From NCBI GenBank assembly GCA_947627285.1, contig CANQVL010000007.1:1-64000 (forward strand): a stretch of DNA of 64,000 bases. The letters run 5' to 3'. The translations under genes were made by a program, and so were the position numbers. This document shows, one piece after another, positions 26,301 to 35,233 of the stretch (within the stretch, counting starts at the first letter, position 1; each line of letters opens with the position of its first letter). This stretch comes from an uncultured Oscillospiraceae bacterium (lineage in GTDB: Bacteria; Bacillota; Clostridia; Oscillospirales; Oscillospiraceae). The notes under the pieces are model-generated. The model worked only from the letters and a program-made list of their open reading frames with translations, did no database searches and was not told where the DNA came from.

Positions 26301-26590
26301 CCAAGCCCTTGGGCGACTTTGTCCGGGAGCTCACGGGCCTTGACATGAACGCCGCGAAAGAGGCATTCGCCGCCTACCTCAACGACACAAGGCTGGACGC
26401 CCGGCAGATATATTTTGTCAATCAAATCGTGGAGTACATCGTCCACAACGGCGTTCTCCGGGACTACACCGTTTTCCAGGAGCCGCCCTTCACAGATCGC
26501 GGCAGCATCGTGGAGGTCTTCACCGATATGACCGTCTGGCTGGGGATTAAGTCAGTCATTGACCAGATAAACGCCAACGCCGCGGCATAA
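23306..26590 (+). CDS. hsdR: Type I restriction-modification, endonuclease/translocase subunit R
   Basis: The 1094-residue protein has an N-terminal DUF4145-like helical region (about 1-125), then a PD-(D/E)XK nuclease (YADYVLYD...AVIEAKK, about 230-250). The helicase domains follow: Walker A MATGSGKTR at about 357, DEAHRS at about 458, TATP, and motif VI MIGRGTRLRP. It is EcoEI-like with a C-terminal HsdM-binding region. It translocates DNA in an ATP-dependent way and cleaves unmodified DNA. AAGAAGGTGA precedes the ATG. The frame is intact. Confidence 0.95.
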   Translation: MTNLSFLQSNKDFAPFASPAVAAEKILRIDPAACILNCRRSLEAAVKWMYSVDCALKAGGDERLAALMDCEDFRDIVGQDIWRRMDLVRKLGNQAAHTGRKLTEEQAVACLENLYIFLDFVAYCYGENYVEGHFDRALLTAPADTPTPAPAPEIDLEKLLEENRSLREELTARRESQRSTYTPKPPEPSEYETRKIYIDTMLMDVGWTEGRDWLNEVKLPGMPNKSEVGYADYVLYDNALRPLAVIEAKKTCVDVVKGRQQAKLYADILEKQYGRRPIIFLTNGFETRIDDGQYPERRVAAIWSKRDLEKLFNLRSMRLSLKNVQIDRAIAGRYYQEAAIRAVCDTLEIKNRRKALLVMATGSGKTRTVIALCKVLLEHGWVRNILFLADRNALVTQAKRAFVNLMPDLSLTNLCEEKDNYTAHCVFSTYQTMMNCIDEARDEEGKLFTCGHFDLVICDEAHRSIYNKYKDIFTYFDAPLIGLTATPKDEIEKNTYEIFELPAGTPTYGYELAQAVKDGYLVDFLSVETKLKFIEEGIVYDELSEEDRAAYEDTFTQDGDMPDRIGSAALNEWVFNEDTIRQVLHILMTEGVKIDYGQKIGKTIIFAKNHNHAEKILEVFGKEYPHLTGQAKVIDNRINYAQSLIDEFSDPKKPLQIAISVDMLDTGIDVPEVLNLVFFKKVLSRAKFWQMIGRGTRLRPGLLDGVDKSKFYIFDFCGNFEFFRVYKGKPSVNQMAVQCAIFNLKAQIVSKLQDLAYQTPELMEFRKSLVDDMVRKTRELNRENFAVKQHLKYVERYSEPESYTTVTYEDTLSIAEELSPLIVPDRDDPKAMRFDALMYGIELAYLAGKKYTRARNDLLRKAETIAGVSNIPAIMAQGEFLDKLLHTNYLDGAGINELEEIRERLRDLIKYIPVESALYTTNFDDRILSVGWNESELDNNDLAGYKARAEFYVREHQNEAVIAKLRGNVPLTRADINELEAILWSRVGTREEYEAVYGAKPLGDFVRELTGLDMNAAKEAFAAYLNDTRLDARQIYFVNQIVEYIVHNGVLRDYTVFQEPPFTDRGSIVEVFTDMTVWLGIKSVIDQINANAAA

Positions 26591-26705
26591 CCGGTGCCCA
26601 TCAGCCGCATCCCGCGCACAAAACTGTCCAATGTGCGAAGCTTTAGGGAGAGATAAGGTAAATTATGATGCGGGCAAACCAGCCTTTAACTCCTAATTAA
26701 GTCCT

Positions 26706-26779
26706 CCCTTTGGCAACACACAATACCGCAGAGAGGCGGAAAAGCCGAGAGAAGCATGATCGACAAAAGGGAGAATCTC
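26706..26779. repeat. Element-end repeat, copy 2 of 3 (orphan)
   Basis: Nearly identical to 277-350, but the DUF6809 gene that should follow on the minus strand is missing. It is a relic of an element right end. Confidence 0.75.
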
Positions 26780-26861
26780 TTCGCGTCCCATAAATGCGCA
26801 TTACCTCACAGAACCGAAGGTCAGAGTTAATAATGCATAATTTCTCAAAGATACAAAAGCC

Positions 26862-26897
26862 GAAAAGACGTAGTCGGAATCCCAACTACGTCTTTTC
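26862..26897. terminator. Hairpin, possible bidirectional terminator
   Basis: GAAAAGACGTAGT and ACTACGTCTTTTC form a 13-bp perfect stem with A-rich and T-rich flanks on both strands. Confidence 0.55.
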
Positions 26898-26990
26898 AGC
26901 TTGCCATACCGCCTTGCCCCAGGTTCACTTTGTTTCCCTATCACACGGGACAGCTCGGTTGGAGCTTTTAAATAGGGATTAGTATAAGCG

Positions 26991-27024
26991 GTGGGTGGGC
27001 AGTGAATGACCACCCACATTTTTT
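26991..27024 (+). terminator. Rho-independent terminator before phoP
   Basis: GTGGGTGG/CCACCCAC stem with a loop of 11 nt, then ATTTTTT. Confidence 0.65.
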
Positions 27025-27037
27025 GCCGCTGTGACAC

Positions 27038-27076
27038 TTTACATAGATTTAACAATTTTATGATTTTCCTTTTAAC
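27038..27076 (+). promoter_or_regulatory. PhoP box upstream of phoPR
   Basis: Four hexamers, TTTACA, TTAACA, ATGATT and TTTAAC, are each separated by exactly 5 nt (11-nt period). This is the direct-repeat pattern bound by PhoP dimers in Firmicutes (TTAACA-like with 5-nt spacing). A -10-like TATATT/TATTAT lies at 27088-27095. It implies phosphate-starvation control and autoregulation of the downstream operon. Confidence 0.75.
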
Positions 27077-27135
27077 CTTCGCGGGTGTATATTATATGTG
27101 TGCAAATAGTTTTTAAATGAGGGGGGCGGGCGGAG

Positions 27136-27810
27136 ATGATCTATATCCTTGAGGACGACGGGAGCATCCGCAACTTTGTGGAATACGCCCTCAACGGGCA
27201 GGGGCTGGAGACGCGGGGCTTTGAGCGGCCCTCCGACTTCTGGCGGGAGCTGGACAGGTGTGTGCCGTCGCTTTTGCTGCTGGACATAATGCTCCCGGAG
27301 GAGGACGGGCTGGAGATACTGAAAAAGCTGCGCGCCCGGCGGGACACAAGGCGGCTGCCGGTGATAATGCTCACTGCCCGCGGCACGGAGTACGACAAGG
27401 TCCGGGGGCTTGACATCGGTGCTGACGACTATGTGGCAAAGCCCTTTGGGATAATGGAGCTCATCTCCCGCATAAGGGCGCTTTTGCGGCGGGCGGAGCC
27501 CGAGGACGCGGAGGGGGATTACTCCCTGGGGGGACTCCGGGTGTCTGCCGCCACCCACACGGTTACGGCAAACGGGGAGAGCGTGGCGCTGACCTACAAG
27601 GAGTTTGAGCTGCTGAGCCTGCTCCTTTCAAAGCCGGGCACGGTGTTCACCAGGGACAGGATATTGGCGTCCGTCTGGGGCGTGGATTTTGACGGGGAGT
27701 CAAGGACGGTGGACGTACACATCCGCACACTGCGGGCAAAGCTGGGACCCTGCGGCGACCTTATTAAGACGGTGCGGGGCATCGGCTACAAGGCGGAGGA
27801 CAAGGTATGA
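27136..27810 (+). CDS. phoP: OmpR/PhoB-family response regulator
   Basis: The 224-residue protein has a receiver domain with phospho-acceptor D50 (LLLLDIMLPEEDG), acidic pocket E6/D7/D8 and lysine in VAKPFG. The OmpR-type winged helix (about 130-222) includes LTYKEFELLSLLLSKPG and RTVDVHIRTLRAKL. It is coupled by a 4-nt overlap to a PhoR-like kinase and followed by a Na/Pi transporter, and it lies behind a PhoP box. Together these support control of the phosphate response. Confidence 0.88.
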   Translation: MIYILEDDGSIRNFVEYALNGQGLETRGFERPSDFWRELDRCVPSLLLLDIMLPEEDGLEILKKLRARRDTRRLPVIMLTARGTEYDKVRGLDIGADDYVAKPFGIMELISRIRALLRRAEPEDAEGDYSLGGLRVSAATHTVTANGESVALTYKEFELLSLLLSKPGTVFTRDRILASVWGVDFDGESRTVDVHIRTLRAKLGPCGDLIKTVRGIGYKAEDKV

Positions 27811-29111
27811 TAAAACGGATAATCTGGGCGGTGCTCACTGTGGCTGTCCTGGGGCTGGGATTGGCTCTGGGGGCGTATTTCGGCATGAGCGCGTGGCTGT
27901 TTATCACCCTTTCGGTGATTTACGCCGTGTTTTCGGCGGCGTTCGCGGGGGCGGCGGCACGGGCAATCGTAAAGCCCCTGCGGGATTTTGACCCGGAGCG
28001 CAAGACGGGGCAGGGCTGCAAGGAGATCGCGCCCATCATGGACAGGCTCACGCGCCAGAGCCAGCTCATCGACCTGCAAATGGCGGATCTGAAGCGGTCC
28101 CAGGAGGAGTTCAGGGCGATAACCGACAGCATGGCGGAGGGCTTTGTGCTGGTGGACACCGACATGAAGCTGGTGAGCTACAACCCAAGCGCCCGCAAGC
28201 TCATGGGCGACGGGGGCGTGGAGACCTCCGGGCTTTTCAGGAACGTGGCGGAGCAGGCGCTCTCCGGCGTCCACACCGAGCGGACTGCGGAGCTGGACGG
28301 GCACGTGTACCAGATACTCGCGAGCCCCGTGGCGGACAGCGGGAGGGTGACGGGCGCGGTCATCGTGACGCTGGATATAACCGAAAAGGCGCACCGGGAG
28401 GCGATGCGCCACGACTTCTCCTCCAATGTCTCCCACGAGCTGAGGACGCCGCTCACAAGCATTTACGGCATATCGGAGCTCATGGTGAACGGCATGGTGA
28501 AGCCCGAGGACATGACGGACTTCGCGAAAAATATCCACGACGAGTCAGGGCGGCTCATCGCCCTTATAAACGACATAATCAAGCTCACGCAGCTTGACGA
28601 GGGCGTGTACGAGCTGGAGCGGTCCGAGGTGGACCTTCTGGCGGTGGCAAGGAGCGTGGCGGACAGGCTAAGACCCGTCGGGGCGCTTCGGGGCATAGAG
28701 TTTGCCGTGACCGGAGCCAGCGCCACGGTACACGGGATACCCTCCGTGCTGGACGAGATGGTGTACAACCTGGCGGACAACGCCATGAAGTACAACGTGG
28801 AAAACGGGCGCGTGCTAATAAGCGTGGCGACGCTGGCGGGAAGACCGGTCATTTCCGTGTCCGACACGGGCATAGGCATACCGCGTGAGCACATAGACCG
28901 GGTATTTGAACGGTTTTACCGGGTGGACAAGAGCCACTCCAAAAAGATAGGCGGCACGGGGCTGGGGCTCTCCATCGTCAAGCACGGCGCCGCGGTACAC
29001 GGGGCGGACGTGGATCTGAAGAGCCGCCCGGGGCGCGGCACTGTGATAACCATCACCTTCCCGCCGCAGACAGACGGCGGCGCGCCCGGGGATAAAGAGA
29101 CAGAGGAGTGA
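27807..29111 (+). CDS. phoR: PhoR-like sensor histidine kinase
   Basis: The 434-residue kinase has two N-terminal membrane helices (about 5-28 and 31-50) with almost no extracellular loop. A PAS domain (about 90-195) and HisKA follow with H in FSSNVSHELRTPLTSI (about residue 210). HATPase_c has the N box DNAMKYN, G1 DTGIGIP and G2 GGTGLGLSIVKH. The short sensor loop suggests sensing through partner proteins such as PhoU-type domains rather than direct ligand binding. The ATG overlaps the phoP stop. Confidence 0.88.
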   Translation: MIKRIIWAVLTVAVLGLGLALGAYFGMSAWLFITLSVIYAVFSAAFAGAAARAIVKPLRDFDPERKTGQGCKEIAPIMDRLTRQSQLIDLQMADLKRSQEEFRAITDSMAEGFVLVDTDMKLVSYNPSARKLMGDGGVETSGLFRNVAEQALSGVHTERTAELDGHVYQILASPVADSGRVTGAVIVTLDITEKAHREAMRHDFSSNVSHELRTPLTSIYGISELMVNGMVKPEDMTDFAKNIHDESGRLIALINDIIKLTQLDEGVYELERSEVDLLAVARSVADRLRPVGALRGIEFAVTGASATVHGIPSVLDEMVYNLADNAMKYNVENGRVLISVATLAGRPVISVSDTGIGIPREHIDRVFERFYRVDKSHSKKIGGTGLGLSIVKHGAAVHGADVDLKSRPGRGTVITITFPPQTDGGAPGDKETEE

Positions 29112-29115
29112 GCTC

Positions 29116-30888
29116 ATGGAAGGCTTTGACGTATTTGATATAATCTCCCTCTTCGGCGGACTTGCCCTGTTCCTTTTCGGGATGAACCTTATGAGCTCCT
29201 CGCTGGAGAAAAGGGCGGGCGGCAGGCTCAAGGCGCTGCTCGGCAACATAACCTCCAACCCCGTAAAGGGCTTCCTCCTGGGCGTGGGTGTGACGGCGGT
29301 GCTCCAATCCTCCTCCGCCACAACGGTCATGGTGGTGGGCTTCGTCAACTCCGGGCTCATGACCCTGGGGCAGTCCGTGGGGATCATCGTGGGCGCCAAC
29401 CTGGGAGCCTCCATCACCCCCTGGCTTTTGTCCCTGGCGGGAATCGAGGGCGGCGGGTTTATCCTGGAGATATTCAAAATGTCAACCATCACCCCCATAA
29501 TGGCGGTGGTGGGGGCCGTGCTGTACATATTCCAAAAAAAGCCCGCCAAGCGCGACACCGGAATGATATTCCTGGGCTTTGCCATACTCATGTACGGCAT
29601 GGAGACCATGAGCGGAGCGGTGGTGGGCCTGCGGGACGCGCCGGAGTTCGCGCACATAATCTCCGTCCTCTCCAACCCCCTGGTGGGCGTGCTGGCGGGG
29701 GTCGTGATTACCGCCGTCATACAGTCCTCCTCGGCGTCCATCGGTATTTTGCAGGCCCTGGCCACCACGGGGCACATATCCTACGGCACGGCGATACCGG
29801 TTATAATGGGACAGAACATAGGCACCTGCATCTCCGCGCTCCTGTCCTGCATCGGGGCCTCCAAAAACGCCAAGCGCGCGGCGATGGTACACCTGTCCTT
29901 CAACGTCATATCCACCGCCGTGGTACTGCCGCTATACTACCTGGTTTATTACCTCTTTCATATGTCCTTTGCCGGCCTCGCGGTGAGCTCCTGGGAGATA
30001 GCCATGATTAACACCGCGTACAAGATAATATCCATCGTTATCCTCACGCCGGTGCTCAGGTTCCTGGAGCCCTTGAGCCACCTTATTATAAGGGACTCGT
30101 CCCAGGGCGGGGAGGAGACGCTTTTGGACGAGCGCCTTCTCAAATCCCCCGCCGTGGCTGTCGCCAGGTGCCGCTCCGTCACCGTGGCGATGGCGGAGGA
30201 GGCGGCGCAGTCCATTTTCGACGCCATAAGGGAGCTCAACTCCTACGACGAGGAGACAGACGAGAAGATAATGAGGTCCGAGGACCACGTGGACTACTAC
30301 GAGGACAGGCTGGGGACCTACCTTGTGAAGCTCTCCGCCCAGAACCTCTCCGCCGCGGACAACGCCCAGGCCACAAAGCTTTTGCATATGATCTCGGACT
30401 TTGAGCGCATATCCGACCACGCGGTGAACATCGTGAAGTCCGCCGAGGAGATACACGAAAAGAAGCTCGCCTTCTCCTCGGACGCCATGCGGGAGCTGAA
30501 CACCATGATCGACGCGGTGAGCGAGATAATGAGCCTCGCACTGGCGTCCTTCCGGGACGACGACCTGAACTCCGCCGTGATGGTGGAGCCGCTGAAGCTG
30601 GTGGTGGACAACCTGAAGGACCGCATACGCTTAAACCACGTAAAGCGTATGCAGCAGGGGGAGTGCACCATCGAGCTGGGCTTTATCCTCACGGACCTTT
30701 TGACCAACCTTGAGCGCGTCTCCGACCACTGCTCCAACATCGCGGGCTATATGCTGGAGATGAGCGAGGACAACACAAACATAGGCGTACACGAGTTTTT
30801 GCACAACGTCCGCAGCGGCGACACCAAGGAGTTCAACGACTACTACGACTACTTCAAGGTCAAATACCGTATGCCGGAGCACGCCTGA
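29116..30888 (+). CDS. Na/Pi cotransporter family protein with PhoU-like tail
   Basis: The 590-residue protein has two inverted Na/Pi-cotransporter repeats carrying the QSSSATT and QSSSAS signatures (in VLQSSSATTVMVVGF and VIQSSSASIGILQAL). About eight to nine membrane helices lie in the first 340 residues. A cytoplasmic PhoU-like helical domain follows (about 360-580). The family imports phosphate with sodium. It is 4 nt downstream of phoR, so transport and signalling genes form one operon, and the PhoU-like tail is a plausible link between them. Confidence 0.9.
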   Translation: MEGFDVFDIISLFGGLALFLFGMNLMSSSLEKRAGGRLKALLGNITSNPVKGFLLGVGVTAVLQSSSATTVMVVGFVNSGLMTLGQSVGIIVGANLGASITPWLLSLAGIEGGGFILEIFKMSTITPIMAVVGAVLYIFQKKPAKRDTGMIFLGFAILMYGMETMSGAVVGLRDAPEFAHIISVLSNPLVGVLAGVVITAVIQSSSASIGILQALATTGHISYGTAIPVIMGQNIGTCISALLSCIGASKNAKRAAMVHLSFNVISTAVVLPLYYLVYYLFHMSFAGLAVSSWEIAMINTAYKIISIVILTPVLRFLEPLSHLIIRDSSQGGEETLLDERLLKSPAVAVARCRSVTVAMAEEAAQSIFDAIRELNSYDEETDEKIMRSEDHVDYYEDRLGTYLVKLSAQNLSAADNAQATKLLHMISDFERISDHAVNIVKSAEEIHEKKLAFSSDAMRELNTMIDAVSEIMSLALASFRDDDLNSAVMVEPLKLVVDNLKDRIRLNHVKRMQQGECTIELGFILTDLLTNLERVSDHCSNIAGYMLEMSEDNTNIGVHEFLHNVRSGDTKEFNDYYDYFKVKYRMPEHA

Positions 30889-30904
30889 GGGGAGGCAAGG
30901 GTTC

Positions 30905-31501
30905 GTGAAGACGCTTAACAGAGTGCTGAATATCGCAGTCACCGCCGTGCTTATAGTCGCGCTGCTGGCGGTGGGGAGCACGGTCCTCGCCAGGTTCACG
31001 CCCATCCGCCGGGGCTTTGTTCCCACGGTCACCCTCACCGGCTCGATGCTGCCGACGATAAAGATAAACGCCATATCCATCGTCCGCTACTGCGATATAT
31101 CCGAGGTGGAGGAGGGGGATATAATCGTCTACTACAACAGCGAGAAGGACGCGAACATAATCCACCGGGCGATTGAGATAGAGGGCGATGGCGAGGAGCG
31201 GGTCATTACCACGAAGGGCGACAACAACCGCTCGCCCGACGCAATGCGGACCACGCGGGAGAACTTCATAGGGATCGCGGTGGTGACCTTCAATTCCCTC
31301 GCGCCGCTGACGGGCAGGCTGCTGCGCGCCGACGGGACGGGGCTTGACCCGGTGAAGCTCTTTATCTTCCTCGCCGGCTGCGCCCTGGGCTTTTGGCTCA
31401 TCTGTGCGGCGCTTATTAAGCTCGTCTCGAAGCTGACGGGCAAAAAAGCCCCGCCGGACAGCAGCGGAGATGATGAAAACACGGATGATAAGGACCGGTA
31501 A
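30905..31501 (+). CDS. Signal peptidase I, SipW/ER-like type
   Basis: The 198-residue protein has an N-terminal membrane helix (about 8-30), the catalytic serine in LTGSMLPTI, and IIHRAIEI with histidine in place of the usual lysine. This marks the Ser-His ER/SipW type. A second membrane helix lies near residues 150-180, with an acidic tail. It cleaves signal peptides of a limited set of exported proteins. GTG 30905 with GGGGAGG upstream. It follows the Na/Pi gene by 16 nt and is the last gene before a hairpin; no functional link to phosphate is evident. Confidence 0.85.
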   Translation: MKTLNRVLNIAVTAVLIVALLAVGSTVLARFTPIRRGFVPTVTLTGSMLPTIKINAISIVRYCDISEVEEGDIIVYYNSEKDANIIHRAIEIEGDGEERVITTKGDNNRSPDAMRTTRENFIGIAVVTFNSLAPLTGRLLRADGTGLDPVKLFIFLAGCALGFWLICAALIKLVSKLTGKKAPPDSSGDDENTDDKDR

Positions 31502-31524
31502 AACGGCCCTTTTTCCGTTTTTGA
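31500..31524 (+). terminator. Probable terminator after the signal peptidase gene
   Basis: AAAACGG/CCGTTTT with a loop of 7-8 nt and a T tract. The stem is short. Confidence 0.45.
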
Positions 31525-31575
31525 GGGGCTTTTTGAGAATATGAAAAAAATTTTTCAAAAAATCGAAAATTTCTC

Positions 31576-31604
31576 TTGACATTGGCGGGGGAGTTTGGTA
31601 TTCT
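31576..31604 (+). promoter_or_regulatory. Main promoter of the S10 operon
   Basis: TTGACA (31576-31581), 17 nt, TATTCT (31599-31604). About 350 nt of leader separate it from rpsJ. Confidence 0.85.
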
Positions 31605-31611
31605 ATCAAAG

Positions 31612-31950
31612 CGCCTGTGGGCGAGGAATGTCCATGCGCGCACTGCGATGATCCGGGAGATTGCGCCTTTGGCGGTAACTTCCGGGGAGTATGTCCGGTC
31701 GGAGTCCGGATCGTTTCTCAAAACCCGACATGACCCAGCGCAGCGGTCATGGAGGGAGAGGAGGAACGCGGCTTCCGCGACGACGACGCAATCGGGCGGT
31801 CGAAAGATTTACTGGTGCATGGCGGCTATTGCGTATATCGCCTGCACAGGAACGCGGCCGGAGAAAGTCCGGCTTTGTTTCTGAGGCGGGAGTGATACGC
31901 ACGGATATGTGGACAGAAATTTTTCACCGTACTACTAAATGTACGATTTT
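31612..31950 (+). promoter_or_regulatory. Long S10-operon leader, probable autoregulatory RNA
   Basis: No protein is supported in this roughly 340-nt GC-rich leader. Several self-complementary stretches are visible (TCCGG...CCGGA near 31692-31710; GCCGGA GAAA GTCCGGC at about 31856-31874). Ribosomal operons often carry r-protein-binding leaders, and L4 controls S10 operons in gamma-proteobacteria. Which protein would act here is not known. Confidence 0.5.
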
Positions 31951-31963
31951 GGAGGAAACAAAA

Positions 31964-32278
31964 ATGGCATCTGCGAAAAAAACCATCCGCATCAGGCTCA
32001 AGGCCTACGACCATCAGCTCATCGACCAGACGGCTGAGAAGATAGTCGAGACAGCGAAGAGGACCGACGCCAAGGTCTCCGGCCCCATCCCCCTGCCCAC
32101 CAAGAAGGAGGTCGTCACCATCCTTCGCGCCGTCCACAAAGATAAGGACTCCCGCGAGCAGTTCGAGCGCCGCACCCACAAGCGCCTCATCGACATCATC
32201 TCCCCCACCCAGAAGACCGTGGAGGCCCTGATGTCCCTGGAGCTCCCCGCCGGCGTGGAAATAGAGATCAAGCTCTGA
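31964..32278 (+). CDS. rpsJ: Ribosomal protein uS10
   Basis: The 104-residue protein matches S10 ([40 protein letters not shown]). It lies in the 30S head and is also the NusE partner in antitermination. ATG 31964 follows GGAGGAAACA. An upstream in-frame extension to 31691 has no ribosome binding site and is leader RNA. First gene of the S10 cluster. Confidence 0.97.
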   Translation: MASAKKTIRIRLKAYDHQLIDQTAEKIVETAKRTDAKVSGPIPLPTKKEVVTILRAVHKDKDSREQFERRTHKRLIDIISPTQKTVEALMSLELPAGVEIEIKL

Positions 32279-32429
32279 TTTTTCCGCGATTCGATACCTT
32301 ATTTAATTTGTTTATACCCATCGCGCGCGACTTGCGTTAAGCGCGCGGGGTCAAGTCGGCGGAGGGGACTACGGTTGCTAAGCGCCCGGGCCGTCGACCA
32401 ATAACCTGTAAAGGAAGGATAATAAAGCT
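32279..32429 (+). other. rpsJ-rplC intergenic, structured
   Basis: A 151-nt gap, long for this operon, with self-complementary GC-rich runs (CGCGCGCGACTTGCG / AAGCGCGCGGGG). It may hold an internal control element. No gene. Confidence 0.35.
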
Positions 32430-33134
32430 ATGGAAATGACAAAGGTCATCATCGGCAAAAAGGTCGGCATGAGCCAGATCTTCGATGAAGCCGGCAAGGT
32501 CGTCCCCGTCACGGTCATCGAGGCGGGTCCCTGCGTCGTCACGCAGGTCAAGACCGCCGAGAAGGACGGCTACGACGCCATCCAGCTTGGCTTTGAGGAC
32601 GTACCTGAGCGCAAGCTCACAAAGCCTGAGATCGGGCACCTGAAGAAGGCGGGCACCGAGCTCAAGCGGCACCTGAAGGAGTTCCGCCTGGCGGACTGCT
32701 CCAAGTTCGAGGTCGGCGACGAGATCCGCGCCGATATGTTCGCCAAGGGGGACCAGGTGGACATCACCGGTATCAGCAAGGGCAAGGGCTATCAGGGCGC
32801 CATCAAGCGCTTCAACGCCCAGAGGACGCCCACCAGCCACGGCGGCGGCCCTGTCCACCGTCACGCGGGCTCCATGGGCTCCACCTCCACCCCCTCACGC
32901 ATCTACAAGGGCAAGATCGGCGCGGGACACATGGGCGCCGAGCAGGTAACGGTCCAGAACCTGGACATCGTACACATCGACCCCGATCTCAACATGATCG
33001 CCGTTCGCGGCGCGGTGCCCGGACCCAAGGGCGGCATCGTCTACCTCAAGAACACGGTCATCAACCGCAGCAAGGTCAAGGGCCCCGCGCAGACCGTCAG
33101 CTCCAACCCGCAGAAGCGGTCCGCCCGTGGCTGA
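32430..33134 (+). CDS. rplC: Ribosomal protein uL3
   Basis: The 234-residue protein begins [20 protein letters not shown] and has the L3 loop segment [25 protein letters not shown] that reaches the peptidyl-transferase centre. Early-assembly 23S rRNA binder. The start could be ATG 32430 or 32436. Confidence 0.97.
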   Translation: MEMTKVIIGKKVGMSQIFDEAGKVVPVTVIEAGPCVVTQVKTAEKDGYDAIQLGFEDVPERKLTKPEIGHLKKAGTELKRHLKEFRLADCSKFEVGDEIRADMFAKGDQVDITGISKGKGYQGAIKRFNAQRTPTSHGGGPVHRHAGSMGSTSTPSRIYKGKIGAGHMGAEQVTVQNLDIVHIDPDLNMIAVRGAVPGPKGGIVYLKNTVINRSKVKGPAQTVSSNPQKRSARG

Positions 33135-33152
33135 GAAAGGAGAGATTGAAAT

Positions 33153-33779
33153 ATGCCTAAAGCGAATGTTTACAACATGGCCGGAGAGGTCATGGGCGAA
33201 ATCGAGCTCTCCGACGCCGTCTTTGGCATCGAGCCTAACAAGACGGCAATCCACACCGTTGTCCGCAACCACCTGGCAAACCTCCGTCAGGGCACCCAGA
33301 GCGCCCTCACAAAGGCCGAGGTTTCCGGCGGCGGCATAAAGCCCTGGAGACAGAAGGACTCCGGCAGGGCCCGTCAGGGCTCCACCCGCAATCCCCACTG
33401 GACCCACGGCGGCGTCGCCTTTGCCCCCAAGCCCAGGGATTACGGCTTCTCCGTCAACAGGAAGGTCAGAAGGCTTGCCATCGTCTCCGCCCTCTCCGAC
33501 AAGGCCGCTGAGAACAGCGTCATCGTGGTGGACGGACTGAAGATGGACGAGCCGAAGACCAAGACCTTCAAGGCTTTCCTTGACAAGGTCGGCGCGGACA
33601 GGAAGGCGATCGTCGTCACCGCCGAGGCCGACAGCAGCGTCGTCCTCTCCGCCCGCAATATCCCCGGCAAAGTCACCACCTACGCCGCCAACCTGAACGC
33701 CTATGACCTGGTCAACGCCGACAAGCTCGTGGTGGACAAGGCGGCTCTTGAGAAAATCGAGGAGGTATACGGCAAATGA
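33153..33779 (+). CDS. rplD: Ribosomal protein uL4
   Basis: The 208-residue protein has the L4 loop that lines the exit tunnel ([19 protein letters not shown]) and a standard C-terminal domain. L4 is the autoregulator of S10 operons in some bacteria. An AAAGGAGAG ribosome binding site is present, and the stop overlaps rplW by 4 nt. Confidence 0.97.
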   Translation: MPKANVYNMAGEVMGEIELSDAVFGIEPNKTAIHTVVRNHLANLRQGTQSALTKAEVSGGGIKPWRQKDSGRARQGSTRNPHWTHGGVAFAPKPRDYGFSVNRKVRRLAIVSALSDKAAENSVIVVDGLKMDEPKTKTFKAFLDKVGADRKAIVVTAEADSSVVLSARNIPGKVTTYAANLNAYDLVNADKLVVDKAALEKIEEVYGK

Positions 33780-34072
33780 AAACCTCTTATGATGTGATCG
33801 TCCGCCCCATCATCACCGAGCAGTCCATGGAGGCGCTGGACCTGAAGAAGTACGTCTTCGAGGTCGCACGCGACGCCACCAAGGCAGACGTGAAGAAGGC
33901 CGTTGAGGAGATCTTCGGCGTCAAGGTCGCCAGCGTCAACACGCTGAACGTCCGTGGCAAGGAGAAGCGCACAGGGCGCTACCCCGCCGGCATGACCCGC
34001 GCCTGGAAAAAGGCAGTGGTCAGGCTCACCAAGGACTCCAAGACCATCGAGTTCTTTGAGGGAATGGTATAA
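33776..34072 (+). CDS. rplW: Ribosomal protein uL23
   Basis: The 98-residue protein contains [14 protein letters not shown] and [19 protein letters not shown], typical of L23, which sits at the tunnel exit and docks trigger factor and SRP. ATGA overlap with rplD. Confidence 0.97.
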   Translation: MKTSYDVIVRPIITEQSMEALDLKKYVFEVARDATKADVKKAVEEIFGVKVASVNTLNVRGKEKRTGRYPAGMTRAWKKAVVRLTKDSKTIEFFEGMV

Positions 34073-34087
34073 GGGAGGAAATGAGAA

Positions 34088-34924
34088 ATGGCAATAAAGT
34101 CTTATAAGCCCACCACTCCGTCAAGAAGGCATATGTCCGTCTCCGGCTTTGACGGAGTTGACAAGAAGGCCCGCCCCGAGCGCGCCCTCACCGAGGTGCT
34201 GAAAAAGCACGCGGGACGCAACAGCTACGGACACATCACCGTCCGCCACAAGGGCGGCGGGAACCGCAGGAAATACCGCGTCATCGACTTCAAGCGCGAG
34301 AACGCCGGCGTCCCCGGCAGCGTGCTTCGCCTTGAGTACGACCCCAACCGCTCCGCCTATATCGCCCTTGTGGAGTTTGAGGGCGGCGACCGCCGCTACA
34401 TCCTCGCTCCCGTGGGCCTGAAGGCAGGCGACACCGTTATGAGCGGCCCCGCCGCGGACATCAAGCCCGGCAACGCGCTGCCCATCAACAACATCCCCGT
34501 GGGTACAGTCATCCACAACATCGAGCTCTATCCCGGACGCGGCGCCCAGCTGGTGCGCTCCGCCGGCGCCGCCGCCCAGCTCATGGCAAAGGAGAACGGC
34601 CTGGCGCAGGTGAGGCTCCCCTCCGGCGAGTACAGGTATATCAGGCTCGACTGCATGGCGTCCATCGGGCAGGTGGGCAACATCGACCACGCCAACGTCC
34701 ATTTGGGCAAGGCCGGTCGTGTCCGCCACATGGGTATCCGTCCCACGGTCCGCGGCTCCGTCATGAACCCCGTCGACCACCCTCACGGCGGCGGCGAGGG
34801 CAAGAGCCCCATCGGTCGTCCCGGCCCTGTTACCCCCTGGGGTAAGCCGGCTCTCGGCTACAAGACCCGCAAGACCAAGAACCGCACGGATAAGTTCATA
34901 GTCAAGCGCCGCAACGCTAAGTAA
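34088..34924 (+). CDS. rplB: Ribosomal protein uL2
   Basis: The 278-residue protein has conserved [20 protein letters not shown], and [24 protein letters not shown] with the histidine near the peptidyl-transferase centre. Complete and of normal length. GGGAGG upstream. Confidence 0.98.
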   Translation: MAIKSYKPTTPSRRHMSVSGFDGVDKKARPERALTEVLKKHAGRNSYGHITVRHKGGGNRRKYRVIDFKRENAGVPGSVLRLEYDPNRSAYIALVEFEGGDRRYILAPVGLKAGDTVMSGPAADIKPGNALPINNIPVGTVIHNIELYPGRGAQLVRSAGAAAQLMAKENGLAQVRLPSGEYRYIRLDCMASIGQVGNIDHANVHLGKAGRVRHMGIRPTVRGSVMNPVDHPHGGGEGKSPIGRPGPVTPWGKPALGYKTRKTKNRTDKFIVKRRNAK

Positions 34925-34939
34925 GGAGGGACTGAATAA

Positions 34940-35221
34940 ATGAGCAGAAGCATCAAGAAGGGACCCTACGCTGCCCCTGAGCTCTTAAAGAGAGTTGACG
35001 AGATGAACAAGACCGGCGAAAAGAAGGTCCTGAAGACCTGGAGCCGCGCGTCCACCATCTTCCCCTCCTTCGTCGGACACACCATAGCCGTCCACGACGG
35101 CCGCCGCCACATCCCCGTCTACATCACCGAGGACATGGTCGGTCACAAGCTGGGCGAGTTTGCCCCGACGCGCACCTTCCGCGGACACTCCGGAAGCAAG
35201 ACTGCCGCCTCGGGCAAATAA
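34940..35221 (+). CDS. rpsS: Ribosomal protein uS19
   Basis: The 93-residue protein begins [18 protein letters not shown] and ends [11 protein letters not shown], typical of S19, which contacts the tRNA head region with S13. AAGGAGGG upstream. Confidence 0.97.
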   Translation: MSRSIKKGPYAAPELLKRVDEMNKTGEKKVLKTWSRASTIFPSFVGHTIAVHDGRRHIPVYITEDMVGHKLGEFAPTRTFRGHSGSKTAASGK

Positions 35222-35233
35222 GGGAGGATAGAC

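Larger units (their letters stand above)
26591..27034. other. Island/chromosome junction region, no gene seen
   Basis: About 440 nt without a supported gene. It contains a DUF6809-leader repeat without its gene (26706-26779) and two hairpins (26862-26897, 26991-27024). No tRNA-Met 3' end is visible here, so the right boundary of the island is not defined. Confidence 0.5.

Noticed and set aside
31691..31963. N-terminal extension of rpsJ
   Set aside because: The extra 91 residues have no family match, and the true ATG at 31964 has a strong ribosome binding site; this is leader RNA.
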